Assembly (NCBI GenBank): GCA_031271465.1
Contig: JAISVR010000029.1
Span: forward strand, 1-53,238
DNA length: 53,238 bases
Source: Prevotellaceae bacterium
GTDB lineage: Bacteria; Bacteroidota; Bacteroidia; Bacteroidales; Paludibacteraceae
Direction of reading: 5' to 3'
The notes under the pieces are model-generated. The model saw nothing but the letters and a program-made list of their open reading frames with translations, made no database searches and was not told the DNA's origin. Both the position numbers and the translations under genes were made by a program. Positions 17,929 through 25,059 of this stretch are shown here, piece by piece. How positions within the stretch are numbered: the stretch's first letter is position 1; each line of letters opens with the position of its first letter.

Positions 17929-19323
17929 ATGACAAACAAAAAACATCCTAAAGGTTTGTATTTGCTCTTTACCGTGGAGATGTGGGAGCGGTTTAACTAC
18001 TACGGCATGCGGGCTATTCTTACGCTGTTTATGGTAAGTTCGGTGATTGGTTTTGAGAAATCGACTGCTTCGCAGGTTTATGGTTGGTTTACTGCGCTGG
18101 TTTATCTTACGCCTTTGCTTGGCGGTTATCTTGCCGACCGTTTTATCGGCAAGCGGCATTCGGTTACTATCGGGGCGCTGGTAATGGCTACGGGTCAATT
18201 CACGCTTGCTTCGTACGAGATTATTCCGCCTATTGCTGCTCTTGTTGCGGGACTTACTTTGATTATCATCGGCAATGGTTTTTTCAAACCTAATATTTCG
18301 TCCATCGTAGGCGAATTGTATGAGCCGAACGACAGCCGCCGCGACCGCGCTTTTACTATTTTCTACATGGGTATTAATCTCGGCGCGCTTATTGCGCCTT
18401 TTGTGTGCGGGTCTTTGGGGCAGGCTGCACGCGATGCTGATGCCGCAACTGCTGCTGCTGCGTGGAAATATGGTTTTATGGCTGCGGGCATGGGTATGAT
18501 TTTGGGTTTAATTGTTTATCTTTCTTTACAAAAACGATTTTTAGGGGATATTGGTTTGCACCCACAGGGTGCAAACAGCAAGGGTACGATTAATCGTACT
18601 CCTACTGAAAATGCTCCTCTCAGCAAAGATGATAAGGACAGAATCAAGGCTATTTTCGTTTTCACATTTTTTGCGGTGTTCTTTTTTGCGTTTTTTGAAC
18701 AGGCGGGCACTTCTCTTACTTTTTTTGCCGATGAGGCTACGCGGCTTCCTTCTTTTGAATTTGATTTTTCTAACATAAATATTTTTAATTGGGAAAAATT
18801 GGAAGAGCCTGTTGTTTTCCATTTCCGTTCTTCGTTTTTTCAGTCTATCAATCCGGTGTTTGTGCTGATTCTTGCTCCGCTTTTTTCGCTGTTGTGGAAA
18901 TGGCTTGGACGACGCGAACCGTCGATTCCCAATAAATTTGGTTGGGGACTGCTTTTGCAGGGTATTGCTTTTGCTGTTATTGCGGTGGGTGCAAGCGTGT
19001 ATCTTGCCGACGGTAAGCCGGTGAGTATGCTGTGGCTTGTGGCGTTGTATTTTTTCTGCACTACGGGCGAACTTTGCCTCTCTCCTATCGGTTTGTCGAT
19101 GGTAACGAAGCTTGCGCCTGTTAAATTTATGTCGCTACTGATGGGTGTATGGCTGATGTCGAGCTTTTTCGGCAATCTATTGGCAGGTTTCTTGGCAAGT
19201 TATTACGAAGAGTTGGAATTGACTTCGCTGTTTTCTATTCCCGCCGCATTGTCTGTTGTTTTTGCCGTGTTTATGTGGCTGATGACTCGAAAAATGAAAG
19301 CGTGGATGCATGGGGTGAAGTAA
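17929..19323 (+). CDS. POT/PTR family proton-coupled peptide transporter
   Basis: A 464-residue MFS protein starting MTNKKHPKGLYLLFTVEMWE. The ORF is open from 17908, but that TTG lies in the promoter -7 box, so the ATG at 17929 is the start. Signatures are the helix-1 ExxER motif (EMWERFNYYGMRA), GGYLADRFIGKR in the first loop and GNGFFKPNISSIVGELY. POT proteins import di- and tripeptides with protons. There are about 14 helices, with a variable central insertion (about 205-230). The gene is rich in synonymous T-ending codons compared with its neighbours. It is probably transcribed alone. Confidence 0.93.
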   Translation: MTNKKHPKGLYLLFTVEMWERFNYYGMRAILTLFMVSSVIGFEKSTASQVYGWFTALVYLTPLLGGYLADRFIGKRHSVTIGALVMATGQFTLASYEIIPPIAALVAGLTLIIIGNGFFKPNISSIVGELYEPNDSRRDRAFTIFYMGINLGALIAPFVCGSLGQAARDADAATAAAAWKYGFMAAGMGMILGLIVYLSLQKRFLGDIGLHPQGANSKGTINRTPTENAPLSKDDKDRIKAIFVFTFFAVFFFAFFEQAGTSLTFFADEATRLPSFEFDFSNINIFNWEKLEEPVVFHFRSSFFQSINPVFVLILAPLFSLLWKWLGRREPSIPNKFGWGLLLQGIAFAVIAVGASVYLADGKPVSMLWLVALYFFCTTGELCLSPIGLSMVTKLAPVKFMSLLMGVWLMSSFFGNLLAGFLASYYEELELTSLFSIPAALSVVFAVFMWLMTRKMKAWMHGVK

Positions 19324-19383
19324 CTTTTTTCAGACATAAATAAAAAAACCGGATTGACGGTGAAGTAGAAACAAGGGGTTAAA

Positions 19384-19410
19384 AAGGGGACGAGCGAAGC
19401 GGAGGGGTTA
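19384..19410 (+). repeat. Family B repeat, right-end fragment (B2)
   Basis: The bases from AAGGGGACGAGCGAAGCGG to AGGGGTTA are identical to the right end of the full family B copies. Located between convergent POT and DegT genes. Confidence 0.8.
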
Positions 19411-19427
19411 AATGATACGAGGAGCCT

Positions 19428-20558
19428 CTACTTGAACACGGCAACTTTTACCGCATCAATAATATATTTTAATTGTTCGTCGTCCATTTCGGTATGGATT
19501 GGCAGGGATAGCACACAGCTACTGAGCATTTCTGCCACGGGGAAATCGCCTGCCCGGTAGCGGGGATTTTGATAGGCTGCCTGTAAATGCAGGGGTATCG
19601 GATAATATATCATGCTTGGTATTTCGTTGTCTGCCAAGTATTTTTGCAGCTTGGCGCGGTCAATTCCGTTGAGTTTCAGTGTATATTGATGATATACATG
19701 GGTCGAGAAGGGCGATTCGACGGGGGTTTGTAAGGTTGAGCAGGCAGCAAATGCTTTGTTGTAGGCTTTGGCTACTTGTTGGCGGGCTGCGTTGTATTCG
19801 TCCAAGTGTTTGAGTTTTACATCGAGTACGGCTGCCTGAATGCTGTCTAACCGGGAGTTTACGCCGATTATATCGTGGTGGTAACGCTGTGTCATTCCGT
19901 GATTGCCGATTGCCTGCATTTTTTGAGCTAATTCGGTATTGTTGGTAAATATTGCTCCGCCGTCGCCATAACAGCCCAAGTTTTTTGAGGGGAAAAACGA
20001 GGTGCAGCCTATGTCGCCTATCGTGCCTGATTTTGCTTTTTCTCCATTGCTGAATATATAATCGGAGCCTATGGACTGGCACGCATCTTCGATTATGTAC
20101 AGTTTATGCTCTTTTGCCAGCTGTAATAATGCTTCCATGTGGGCATTTTGTCCGAAAAGGTGTACCGGAACAATGGCTTTTGTTTTCGGGGTGATGGCTT
20201 TTTTTACTGCTTCGGGGGAGATGCAAAATGTATCGGGGTCTACATCGACGAAAACGGGTGTTAATCCAAGCAGGGCTACTACTTCGGCGGTGGCAATGAA
20301 AGTAAATGTGGGCGTTATTACTTCGTCGCCGGGTTTGAGTTCGAGTGCCATCAGGGCAATTTGCAGGGCGTCGGTGCCGTTGCCTACGGGTATAACATGT
20401 TTTACTCCGAGGTATTTTTCCAGATTTTTTTGAAATGCTGCGACTTGTGCTCCGCGAATGAAAGCGGCGTTTTGGATTACTTCCTGTATTCCCTTGTCGA
20501 TTTCGGTCTTGATTTTGGCGTATTGTGCTTTTAAATCAACCATTTCTATTTTTTGCAT
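19428..20558 (-). CDS. DegT/DnrJ/EryC1/StrS-type sugar aminotransferase
   Basis: A 376-residue PLP enzyme. Landmarks: VGNGTDALQIALMAL near residue 60, TFTFIATAEVVALLG, the IIEDACQSIGSDY aspartate that holds the pyridine ring, and the PLP lysine in FFPSKNLGCYGDGGAI at about 190. These enzymes aminate keto-sugar nucleotides for O-antigen, capsule or glycan synthesis. From memory the closest relatives are WbpE/WlbC-type UDP-3-keto-sugar aminotransferases, but no other nucleotide-sugar genes sit nearby. The 21-bp repeat ORF lies just upstream on the same strand. Confidence 0.92.
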   Translation of the reverse strand: MQKIEMVDLKAQYAKIKTEIDKGIQEVIQNAAFIRGAQVAAFQKNLEKYLGVKHVIPVGNGTDALQIALMALELKPGDEVITPTFTFIATAEVVALLGLTPVFVDVDPDTFCISPEAVKKAITPKTKAIVPVHLFGQNAHMEALLQLAKEHKLYIIEDACQSIGSDYIFSNGEKAKSGTIGDIGCTSFFPSKNLGCYGDGGAIFTNNTELAQKMQAIGNHGMTQRYHHDIIGVNSRLDSIQAAVLDVKLKHLDEYNAARQQVAKAYNKAFAACSTLQTPVESPFSTHVYHQYTLKLNGIDRAKLQKYLADNEIPSMIYYPIPLHLQAAYQNPRYRAGDFPVAEMLSSCVLSLPIHTEMDDEQLKYIIDAVKVAVFK

Positions 20559-20581
20559 ATTCTTTATTTGTTTTCTATTTT

Positions 20582-20983
20582 TTATACTTGTGTGTTTTTA
20601 TGGAGTTGCGGCGTTTCGCGGAGCAACTTAGGCGTTTCACGCGCCAACTTAATCGTTTCGCACGCCAACTTAATCGTTTCGCGAAGCAACTTAGGCGTTT
20701 CGCACGCCAACTTAATCGTTTCGCGAAGCAACTTAGATGTTTCACACGCCAACTTTGTCGTTTCGCAGAACAATTGCGGCGTTTCGAACTCCATTTGCAG
20801 TGCTTCGAACTCCATTTGCAGTGCTTCAAACTGCATTTGCAGTGCTTCAAACTCCATTTGCAGTGCTTCAAACTCCATTTGCAATGCTTCGAACTCCATT
20901 TGCAGTGCTTCAAACTCCATTTGCAATGCTTCGAACTCCATTTGCAGTGCTTCGAACTCCATTTGCAGTGCTTCGAACTCCAT
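20582..20983 (-). CDS. Possible heptad-repeat protein encoded by 21-bp tandem array
   Basis: A 133-residue frame beginning with ATG at 20983. It consists of about ten MEFEALQ heptads, then about nine heptads of the form LLRETPK / LACETIK, ending TPQLHKNTQV. Strict 7-residue periodicity with Glu, Gln, Lys and Leu fits a helical rod. It lies 23 bp upstream of the DegT gene on the same strand. Against it: the repeat length keeps other frames open on both strands, and upstream units in this frame contain stop codons, so the frame may be fortuitous or the remains of a longer gene. No signal peptide and no recognised family. Confidence 0.35.
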   Translation of the reverse strand: MEFEALQMEFEALQMEFEALQMEFEALQMEFEALQMEFEALQMEFEALQMQFEALQMEFEALQMEFETPQLFCETTKLACETSKLLRETIKLACETPKLLRETIKLACETIKLARETPKLLRETPQLHKNTQV

Positions 20984-21066
20984 TTGCAGTGCTTCAAATG
21001 CTTACTGATGCTTTCAGAATGCTTACTGATGCTTTCAGAATGCTTACTGACGCTTTCAGAATGTTT
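20604..21066. repeat. 21-bp tandem repeat array in three sub-families
   Basis: Three adjacent blocks all have a 21-bp period but different units: about nine copies around GTTTCGCGAAGCAACTTAGG (20604-20785), about ten around TTCGAACTCCATTTGCAGTG (20790-20998), and three around CTTACTGATGCTTTCAGAAT (21001-21062). No spacers separate the units, which excludes CRISPR. Confidence 0.92.
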
Positions 21067-21154
21067 ATTGATGCCTTTCAAACTCCGTCTGCAACGCCTC
21101 AATAAATTGTTTCGAAAGTCTTTTTGAACACAAATTATGCAAATACCGCAAATT

Positions 21155-22297
21155 TTATTTTACTGTCATCAGTATTTGACGCACTACATCACCTGTTACA
21201 TTTTGATTTTCGCCAAATTTGCTTCCTAAGCGGTTGAATTTATCGGCAATTTGGTTGATGGTTTTTTCTCCAATGCCTTTTTCGCTCAACCGTATAGCTA
21301 AGTCGAGCGAACGGAAGAATCCTTCGGTTTGCGCGATGGCTGCTTCTACCCTTTCGTCGTCGCTGCCGCTGATTATATGCAACACTCTGTCGGCATATTG
21401 AATGAGTTTAGCGCGTTTTTGTTCTTTGAGAACCCGCCATGTGCCACCAAGTACCATTGCCAGCGATTCGCCGTGGGTAATGCCGTGAAGCGCGGTAAGT
21501 TCGTGCCCTATCATGTGTGTAGCCCAGTCTTGTGTAACGCCCATGCGAATGAAATCGTTCAGTGCAAGGGTTGCCGAAAGCATAAAGTCGGACATTACAG
21601 CATAATCGTGCTGGTTTTCTTTAATGAGCGGTGCTATTTCGAGTACGGTTAGCAATATGCCTTCTGCCCAACGGTCCATAATGCGCGATTGTCCGGGCGT
21701 AGTCATATACTGCTCCAGTACATGCACAAAAATATCTGCCAAGCCGGCTGCGATTTGATGTTTCGGAAGAGAATAAGTTACTTCGGGGTCGAGGATTGAG
21801 AATTGCGGATAGTTACCGTAAAATGCGTATTTTTCGTGCATTTCGGCGCGCGAAATTACTGCGCCGCTGTTCATTTCCGAACCGGTTGCGGGCAGTGTCA
21901 TTACCGAAGCAAAGGGTAATTGACGCGTAGTATATCCTTTTTGCACTATTTCCCACGCATCGCCGTTGTAAAGGATTCCGGCTGCAATTAGTTTGGTGCC
22001 GTCGAGTACCGATCCTCCACCTACGGCAAGCAGGTAATCAACCTTTTTTTCTTTACCCAGGTCGATGGCTTTGCGCAGGGTTTCGATGGTAGGATTTGGC
22101 TCGATGCCCCAAAATTCTACACAATGTTGGTCTTTCAGTGCATCGATAACCTGTTCGTATACGCCGTTTCTTTTTACACTGCCGCCGCCGTAGGTTACCA
22201 TTACTTTTTTATCCGTTGGGATAAGCTGCGATAGTTGTGCGATTTGCCCTTTCCCGAAAACCAAGCGGGTAGGGTTTTGAAATGAGAAGTTGTTCAT
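21155..22297 (-). CDS. Iron-containing alcohol dehydrogenase (YqhD/BdhA-like)
   Basis: A 380-residue group III alcohol dehydrogenase. The nucleotide-binding VTYGGGSVKRNGVY and VGGGSVLDGTKLIAAG segments are present, with metal ligands in GLADIFVHVLEQ (Asp, His), MIGHELTALHGITHGESLAM (two more His). The YGGGSVKRNG form resembles NADPH-dependent YqhD and butanol dehydrogenases, which reduce aldehydes to alcohols. Length is typical (about 385). It is followed downstream by the 21-bp array and preceded by 55 bp of A+T-rich sequence before the ATPase gene. Confidence 0.94.
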   Translation of the reverse strand: MNNFSFQNPTRLVFGKGQIAQLSQLIPTDKKVMVTYGGGSVKRNGVYEQVIDALKDQHCVEFWGIEPNPTIETLRKAIDLGKEKKVDYLLAVGGGSVLDGTKLIAAGILYNGDAWEIVQKGYTTRQLPFASVMTLPATGSEMNSGAVISRAEMHEKYAFYGNYPQFSILDPEVTYSLPKHQIAAGLADIFVHVLEQYMTTPGQSRIMDRWAEGILLTVLEIAPLIKENQHDYAVMSDFMLSATLALNDFIRMGVTQDWATHMIGHELTALHGITHGESLAMVLGGTWRVLKEQKRAKLIQYADRVLHIISGSDDERVEAAIAQTEGFFRSLDLAIRLSEKGIGEKTINQIADKFNRLGSKFGENQNVTGDVVRQILMTVK

Positions 22298-22352
22298 GAT
22301 GTTTTGTGTTTAAAGGTTTATTAATAAAATATTTTTGGGTATAATGTCTAAT

Positions 22353-23567
22353 TTAAAAATCATTTAATAGAAATTCTGCTATATGCCAATGTTGTATGCC
22401 TTCGACTACTTCTTTCCATAAATCGTCCATTGTTACTACATATTTCGGAAATTGGTCTTTTATTTCCAACAATGGATTAAATTCTCGTGCAACTGTTTCT
22501 TCATTTTCAAGCTTGTAAGCCACTTGAATGTATATTTTTCTGCCTTGTTTTTCGGCAACAAAATCAATTTCGCGTGAATCCAATTTCCCAACAAAAACAT
22601 GGTATCCACGCCGTTTAAGTTCAAGAAATACGATGTTTTCTAATATGCCCGAAATCTGTCGGTTTTTGTAACCCATGGTGGCATAGAGCAATGATATATC
22701 GCCCAGGTAAAATTTTTCCTGCGTTTTCAAAATTTCCTTACCCTTAATGTCGTAGCGAGGTACACGATACAATACAAAAGCTCCTTCGAGTGCATGTAAA
22801 TAATTATAAACGGTATTAATATCGATTTTCCGTTGTTGACTTTTGAAATAATCTGCCACATTTTTACCCGAAAAGGTATTGCCAATATTGTCGAAAGTAT
22901 AACGCACAATACGCTCTAAGAGTTCTATATCGCGGATTTTGTAACGCTGAACCGTGTCTCGTAAAATAACGGAAGCATAAATATCCTGTACAATTTTATA
23001 GGCGCTTTCTTCACTGTAATCGGCAGTGTGAATAACCGGAAAGCCTCCTGAATGAAGATATGAAATAAAGGCGGTTGTTGGATTTTGTTCTTTTTGAGGG
23101 AAATAATACGCTTGAAATTGTAGATGTTCGGCAAAAGAAAGCGTAAAAACAGGTATTTCAACATAGCGACCTGCTAAAAAAGTTGCTAATTCGGACGATA
23201 AAAGGTGTGAATTGGAGCCTGTGAGATAAATATCTACATCGAAATCAATAAGCAATGAATTAACGCATTTTTCCCAAGCTTCAACTTCTTGAATTTCATC
23301 TAAAAGCAAATATGATTTTTTATTGGGAACGATTTTCGATTTCACATATTCGTACAGTTTTGTTGCATTTTGTAATGTCGCGAACGAAAAACTCTCAAAA
23401 TTGATGTAAATAATTTGTTCATCGATAACTCCTTGTGATAAAAATTGTTCGCGCAGCAACAGCAGTACCGACGATTTTCCACTTCGACGAATACCTGTGA
23501 TAACTTTTATAAAGGGTTTGTTTATAAAAACTTCTAATTGTTTTATATATGATATTCTTTCTATCAT
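22353..23567 (-). CDS. AAA ATPase with DUF4143 domain
   Basis: A 404-residue ATPase. The Walker A motif GIRRSGKSSVLLLL is near residue 25, the Walker B LLLDEIQEVEAWE near 95, and sensor TGSNSHLLSSELATFL near 118. The C-terminal half (about 210-390) has the DUF4143 restriction-like fold, with EIDFVAEKQGRKIYIQV resembling the PD-(D/E)xK core. The family is often mobile or stress-linked but its biochemical role is not established. Two identical palindromes lie immediately upstream of the start, indicating tight regulation, perhaps autoregulation. Confidence 0.92.
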   Translation of the reverse strand: MIERISYIKQLEVFINKPFIKVITGIRRSGKSSVLLLLREQFLSQGVIDEQIIYINFESFSFATLQNATKLYEYVKSKIVPNKKSYLLLDEIQEVEAWEKCVNSLLIDFDVDIYLTGSNSHLLSSELATFLAGRYVEIPVFTLSFAEHLQFQAYYFPQKEQNPTTAFISYLHSGGFPVIHTADYSEESAYKIVQDIYASVILRDTVQRYKIRDIELLERIVRYTFDNIGNTFSGKNVADYFKSQQRKIDINTVYNYLHALEGAFVLYRVPRYDIKGKEILKTQEKFYLGDISLLYATMGYKNRQISGILENIVFLELKRRGYHVFVGKLDSREIDFVAEKQGRKIYIQVAYKLENEETVAREFNPLLEIKDQFPKYVVTMDDLWKEVVEGIQHWHIAEFLLNDF

Positions 23568-23576
23568 TGATATTTT

Positions 23577-23596
23577 TTTATGGTTATAAGCACAAA
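23577..23596. promoter_or_regulatory. Palindromic operator, proximal copy
   Basis: TTTATGGTTATAAGCACAAA is a near-perfect 20-bp palindrome (TTT-TG-TTATAA-CA-AAA). It starts 10 bp upstream of the ATPase ATG. A second identical copy lies 41 bp further upstream. Confidence 0.65.
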
Positions 23597-23617
23597 AATA
23601 TGAATTTATTTTCTCTT

Positions 23618-23637
23618 TTTATGGTTATAAGCACAAA
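23618..23637. promoter_or_regulatory. Palindromic operator, distal copy
   Basis: Identical 20-bp palindrome to 23577-23596; the surrounding bases, about 38 of them, are also duplicated. On the reverse strand the sequence between the copies includes TATTTTTG, an exact -7 box, so the pair may bracket the promoter. Confidence 0.65.
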
Positions 23638-23745
23638 AACATGAATTTATTTTTAATTTGAGATAGTACACATTGTGTTTACACATTTTTTAGTGTTCAT
23701 CATTTTTTACAAATTAATAGTTTTAATAAAAAAACAGATAAATAA

Positions 23746-23844
23746 AAGATTGGAATATTAAGTTGAGAATAACTATTAGCAAATAATCAATCAAAAGCAC
23801 TCCGTTCCAATCCAAAAAATCGGGATTAATATTCTTTCAATCTT
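23746..23844. repeat. 99-bp interval bounded by inverted repeat
   Basis: AAGATTGGAATATTAA on the left and its near complement TTAATATTCTTTCAATCTT on the right enclose about 65 bp. It could be a small mobile element or a structured transcript end. No ORF inside. Confidence 0.4.
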
Positions 23845-23859
23845 GCTCATAAAAACCGT

Positions 23860-24081
23860 TTATTTTTTCTTGCTAAAAAACAACTGGTAGATATTGATAC
23901 CTACAATTATGGCGTTGGCAATGGCTACCGGATAGGCAGGCAGCAGCAAGCCATAAGCGATGAAAAACACACAGCCGATAGTGTTTATCAACCGTAATTT
24001 AAACATATCCTTGCACAAAAACGAAAGCACAAGGAAGGCGGGAGCTAAATAGCCGATAATTTCTATTACAAAAGTTGGCAT
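23860..24081 (-). CDS. YgjV-like small membrane protein
   Basis: A 73-residue, almost wholly hydrophobic protein with three predicted membrane helices (about 5-22, 30-48 and 52-68) and a basic C-terminus (FFSKKK). IGYLAPAFLVLSFLCKD and the glycine in NTIGCVFFIAYG match, from memory, the bacterial inner-membrane YgjV family; most members are about twice this length, so this is a single-repeat form. Function unknown. A family A element separates it from the Fic gene upstream. Confidence 0.7.
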   Translation of the reverse strand: MPTFVIEIIGYLAPAFLVLSFLCKDMFKLRLINTIGCVFFIAYGLLLPAYPVAIANAIIVGINIYQLFFSKKK

Positions 24082-24114
24082 AATTAATTGACAATTATAT
24101 TGATATTAATTTTC

Positions 24115-24251
24115 TTCGGACTTATCCTTTTTAGGCTTGTAAAACAGATTGTCGTCGTCATTGCAAGGTATGAAGCAATCTCGTATATTTTTTCTCCGGA
24201 TTGCTTCGTTGTTCCTCCTCGCAATGACGAACGCGCCTCAAAGGGATTCCG
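24115..24251. repeat. Family A element overlapping the Fic gene end (A4)
   Basis: The left terminal repeat begins TTCGGACTTATCCTTTTTAG at 24115, the core palindrome spans 24156-24229, and the right terminal repeat is 24231-24251 (reverse complement CGGAATCCCTTTGAGG). The right repeat contains the Fic stop codon. Confidence 0.88.
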
Positions 24252-25044
24252 TTTTTTCTTTACTAAAACCGTTCAAAAAGTTTTTTGTCAGATTCTTTTT
24301 TTCTTCTATTTCCCGTTCCATGCGCGAAATGGCAGTATGTAGAAAAAATTCTTCGATAAACTCGGTTGTATTTTCTTTTTTGTATGATTTTAATGCCGTC
24401 AGGTATGCTGCCTTTTTTTCTCTTTCGATAATGATAATGGGGTGCTGCTGCTTTGCCAGTATAAAATTGGCAAACAAGCGACCAATGCGTCCGTTACCAT
24501 CGCGAAAAGGATGCAGATATTCGAAAAAACAGTGAAAGCGAGCCGACAGTATAACAGGGTGCAAGGCATTATCGTCCAGCATTTTTTGAGTTTGCGCAAA
24601 GAGTTTCGGTACTTGTGCAATCAATACTTTATGGTCGCCAAAAACGGTTTCGCCTGCTGCCATATCGGTATCGGTATATTCGCCCGGAACTGCTCCTTTT
24701 ATGCGATAACCCAGGGTATGCTCCATTAAAATTCGATGCGTTTCTTTCAGTAGATTTTCGGTTAATGGCTTATCTACATTTGCAAAAAGAAATTCGTAGG
24801 CACGAAAATGGTCTAACATTTCGTATGCTTCAAACAGCGTTTTACCCACCGGAATATTGCCCAACTGCTGCTCTTTCAGTTCGCGCGTATCATCTACCGA
24901 AAACGAATTTCCTTCGATGCCGCAACTGTGTGCCGAAAACAAAATTTCGTTGTACAATTTAAAATCGTCTTCGTTGAATTTACTTACAACTTGCTTGTTA
25001 TACTCTTCTAACAGGTTGTTGTATGTCGAAATCAAATGAATCAT
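24238..25044 (-). CDS. Fic family protein (probable AMP-transferase), class II
   Basis: A 268-residue Fic protein. The catalytic motif HPFRDGNGRIGR is at residues 178-189, complete with the catalytic His and the Mg2+/phosphate-binding residues. An N-terminal inhibitory helix motif S40-CGI-E44-G45 fits (S/T)xxxE(G/N), so the enzyme is class II and self-inhibited; no separate antitoxin gene is needed. Fic domains usually transfer AMP from ATP to hydroxyl side chains of a target protein. The last four residues and the stop lie in the terminal repeat of a family A element, so the C-terminus has probably been altered. It lies 15 bp downstream of the Wzi-like gene. Confidence 0.93.
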   Translation of the reverse strand: MIHLISTYNNLLEEYNKQVVSKFNEDDFKLYNEILFSAHSCGIEGNSFSVDDTRELKEQQLGNIPVGKTLFEAYEMLDHFRAYEFLFANVDKPLTENLLKETHRILMEHTLGYRIKGAVPGEYTDTDMAAGETVFGDHKVLIAQVPKLFAQTQKMLDDNALHPVILSARFHCFFEYLHPFRDGNGRIGRLFANFILAKQQHPIIIIEREKKAAYLTALKSYKKENTTEFIEEFFLHTAISRMEREIEEKKNLTKNFLNGFSKEKTESL

Positions 25045-25059
25045 AGTTTTACTGTTTTT

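Noticed and set aside
20604-21066. CRISPR array
   Set aside because: Units are directly adjacent without unique spacers, and there are no cas genes.
20525-21127. Forward-strand ORFs of 122-200 residues and a 175-residue reverse ORF over the 21-bp array
   Set aside because: They are by-products of the 21-bp period, with Cys/Arg/His-rich nonsense composition; the longest starts inside the DegT gene, and the 175-residue one needs a TTG start.
24238-25044. Fic-antitoxin pair
   Set aside because: No antitoxin gene is adjacent; the inhibitory motif is inside the Fic protein itself.
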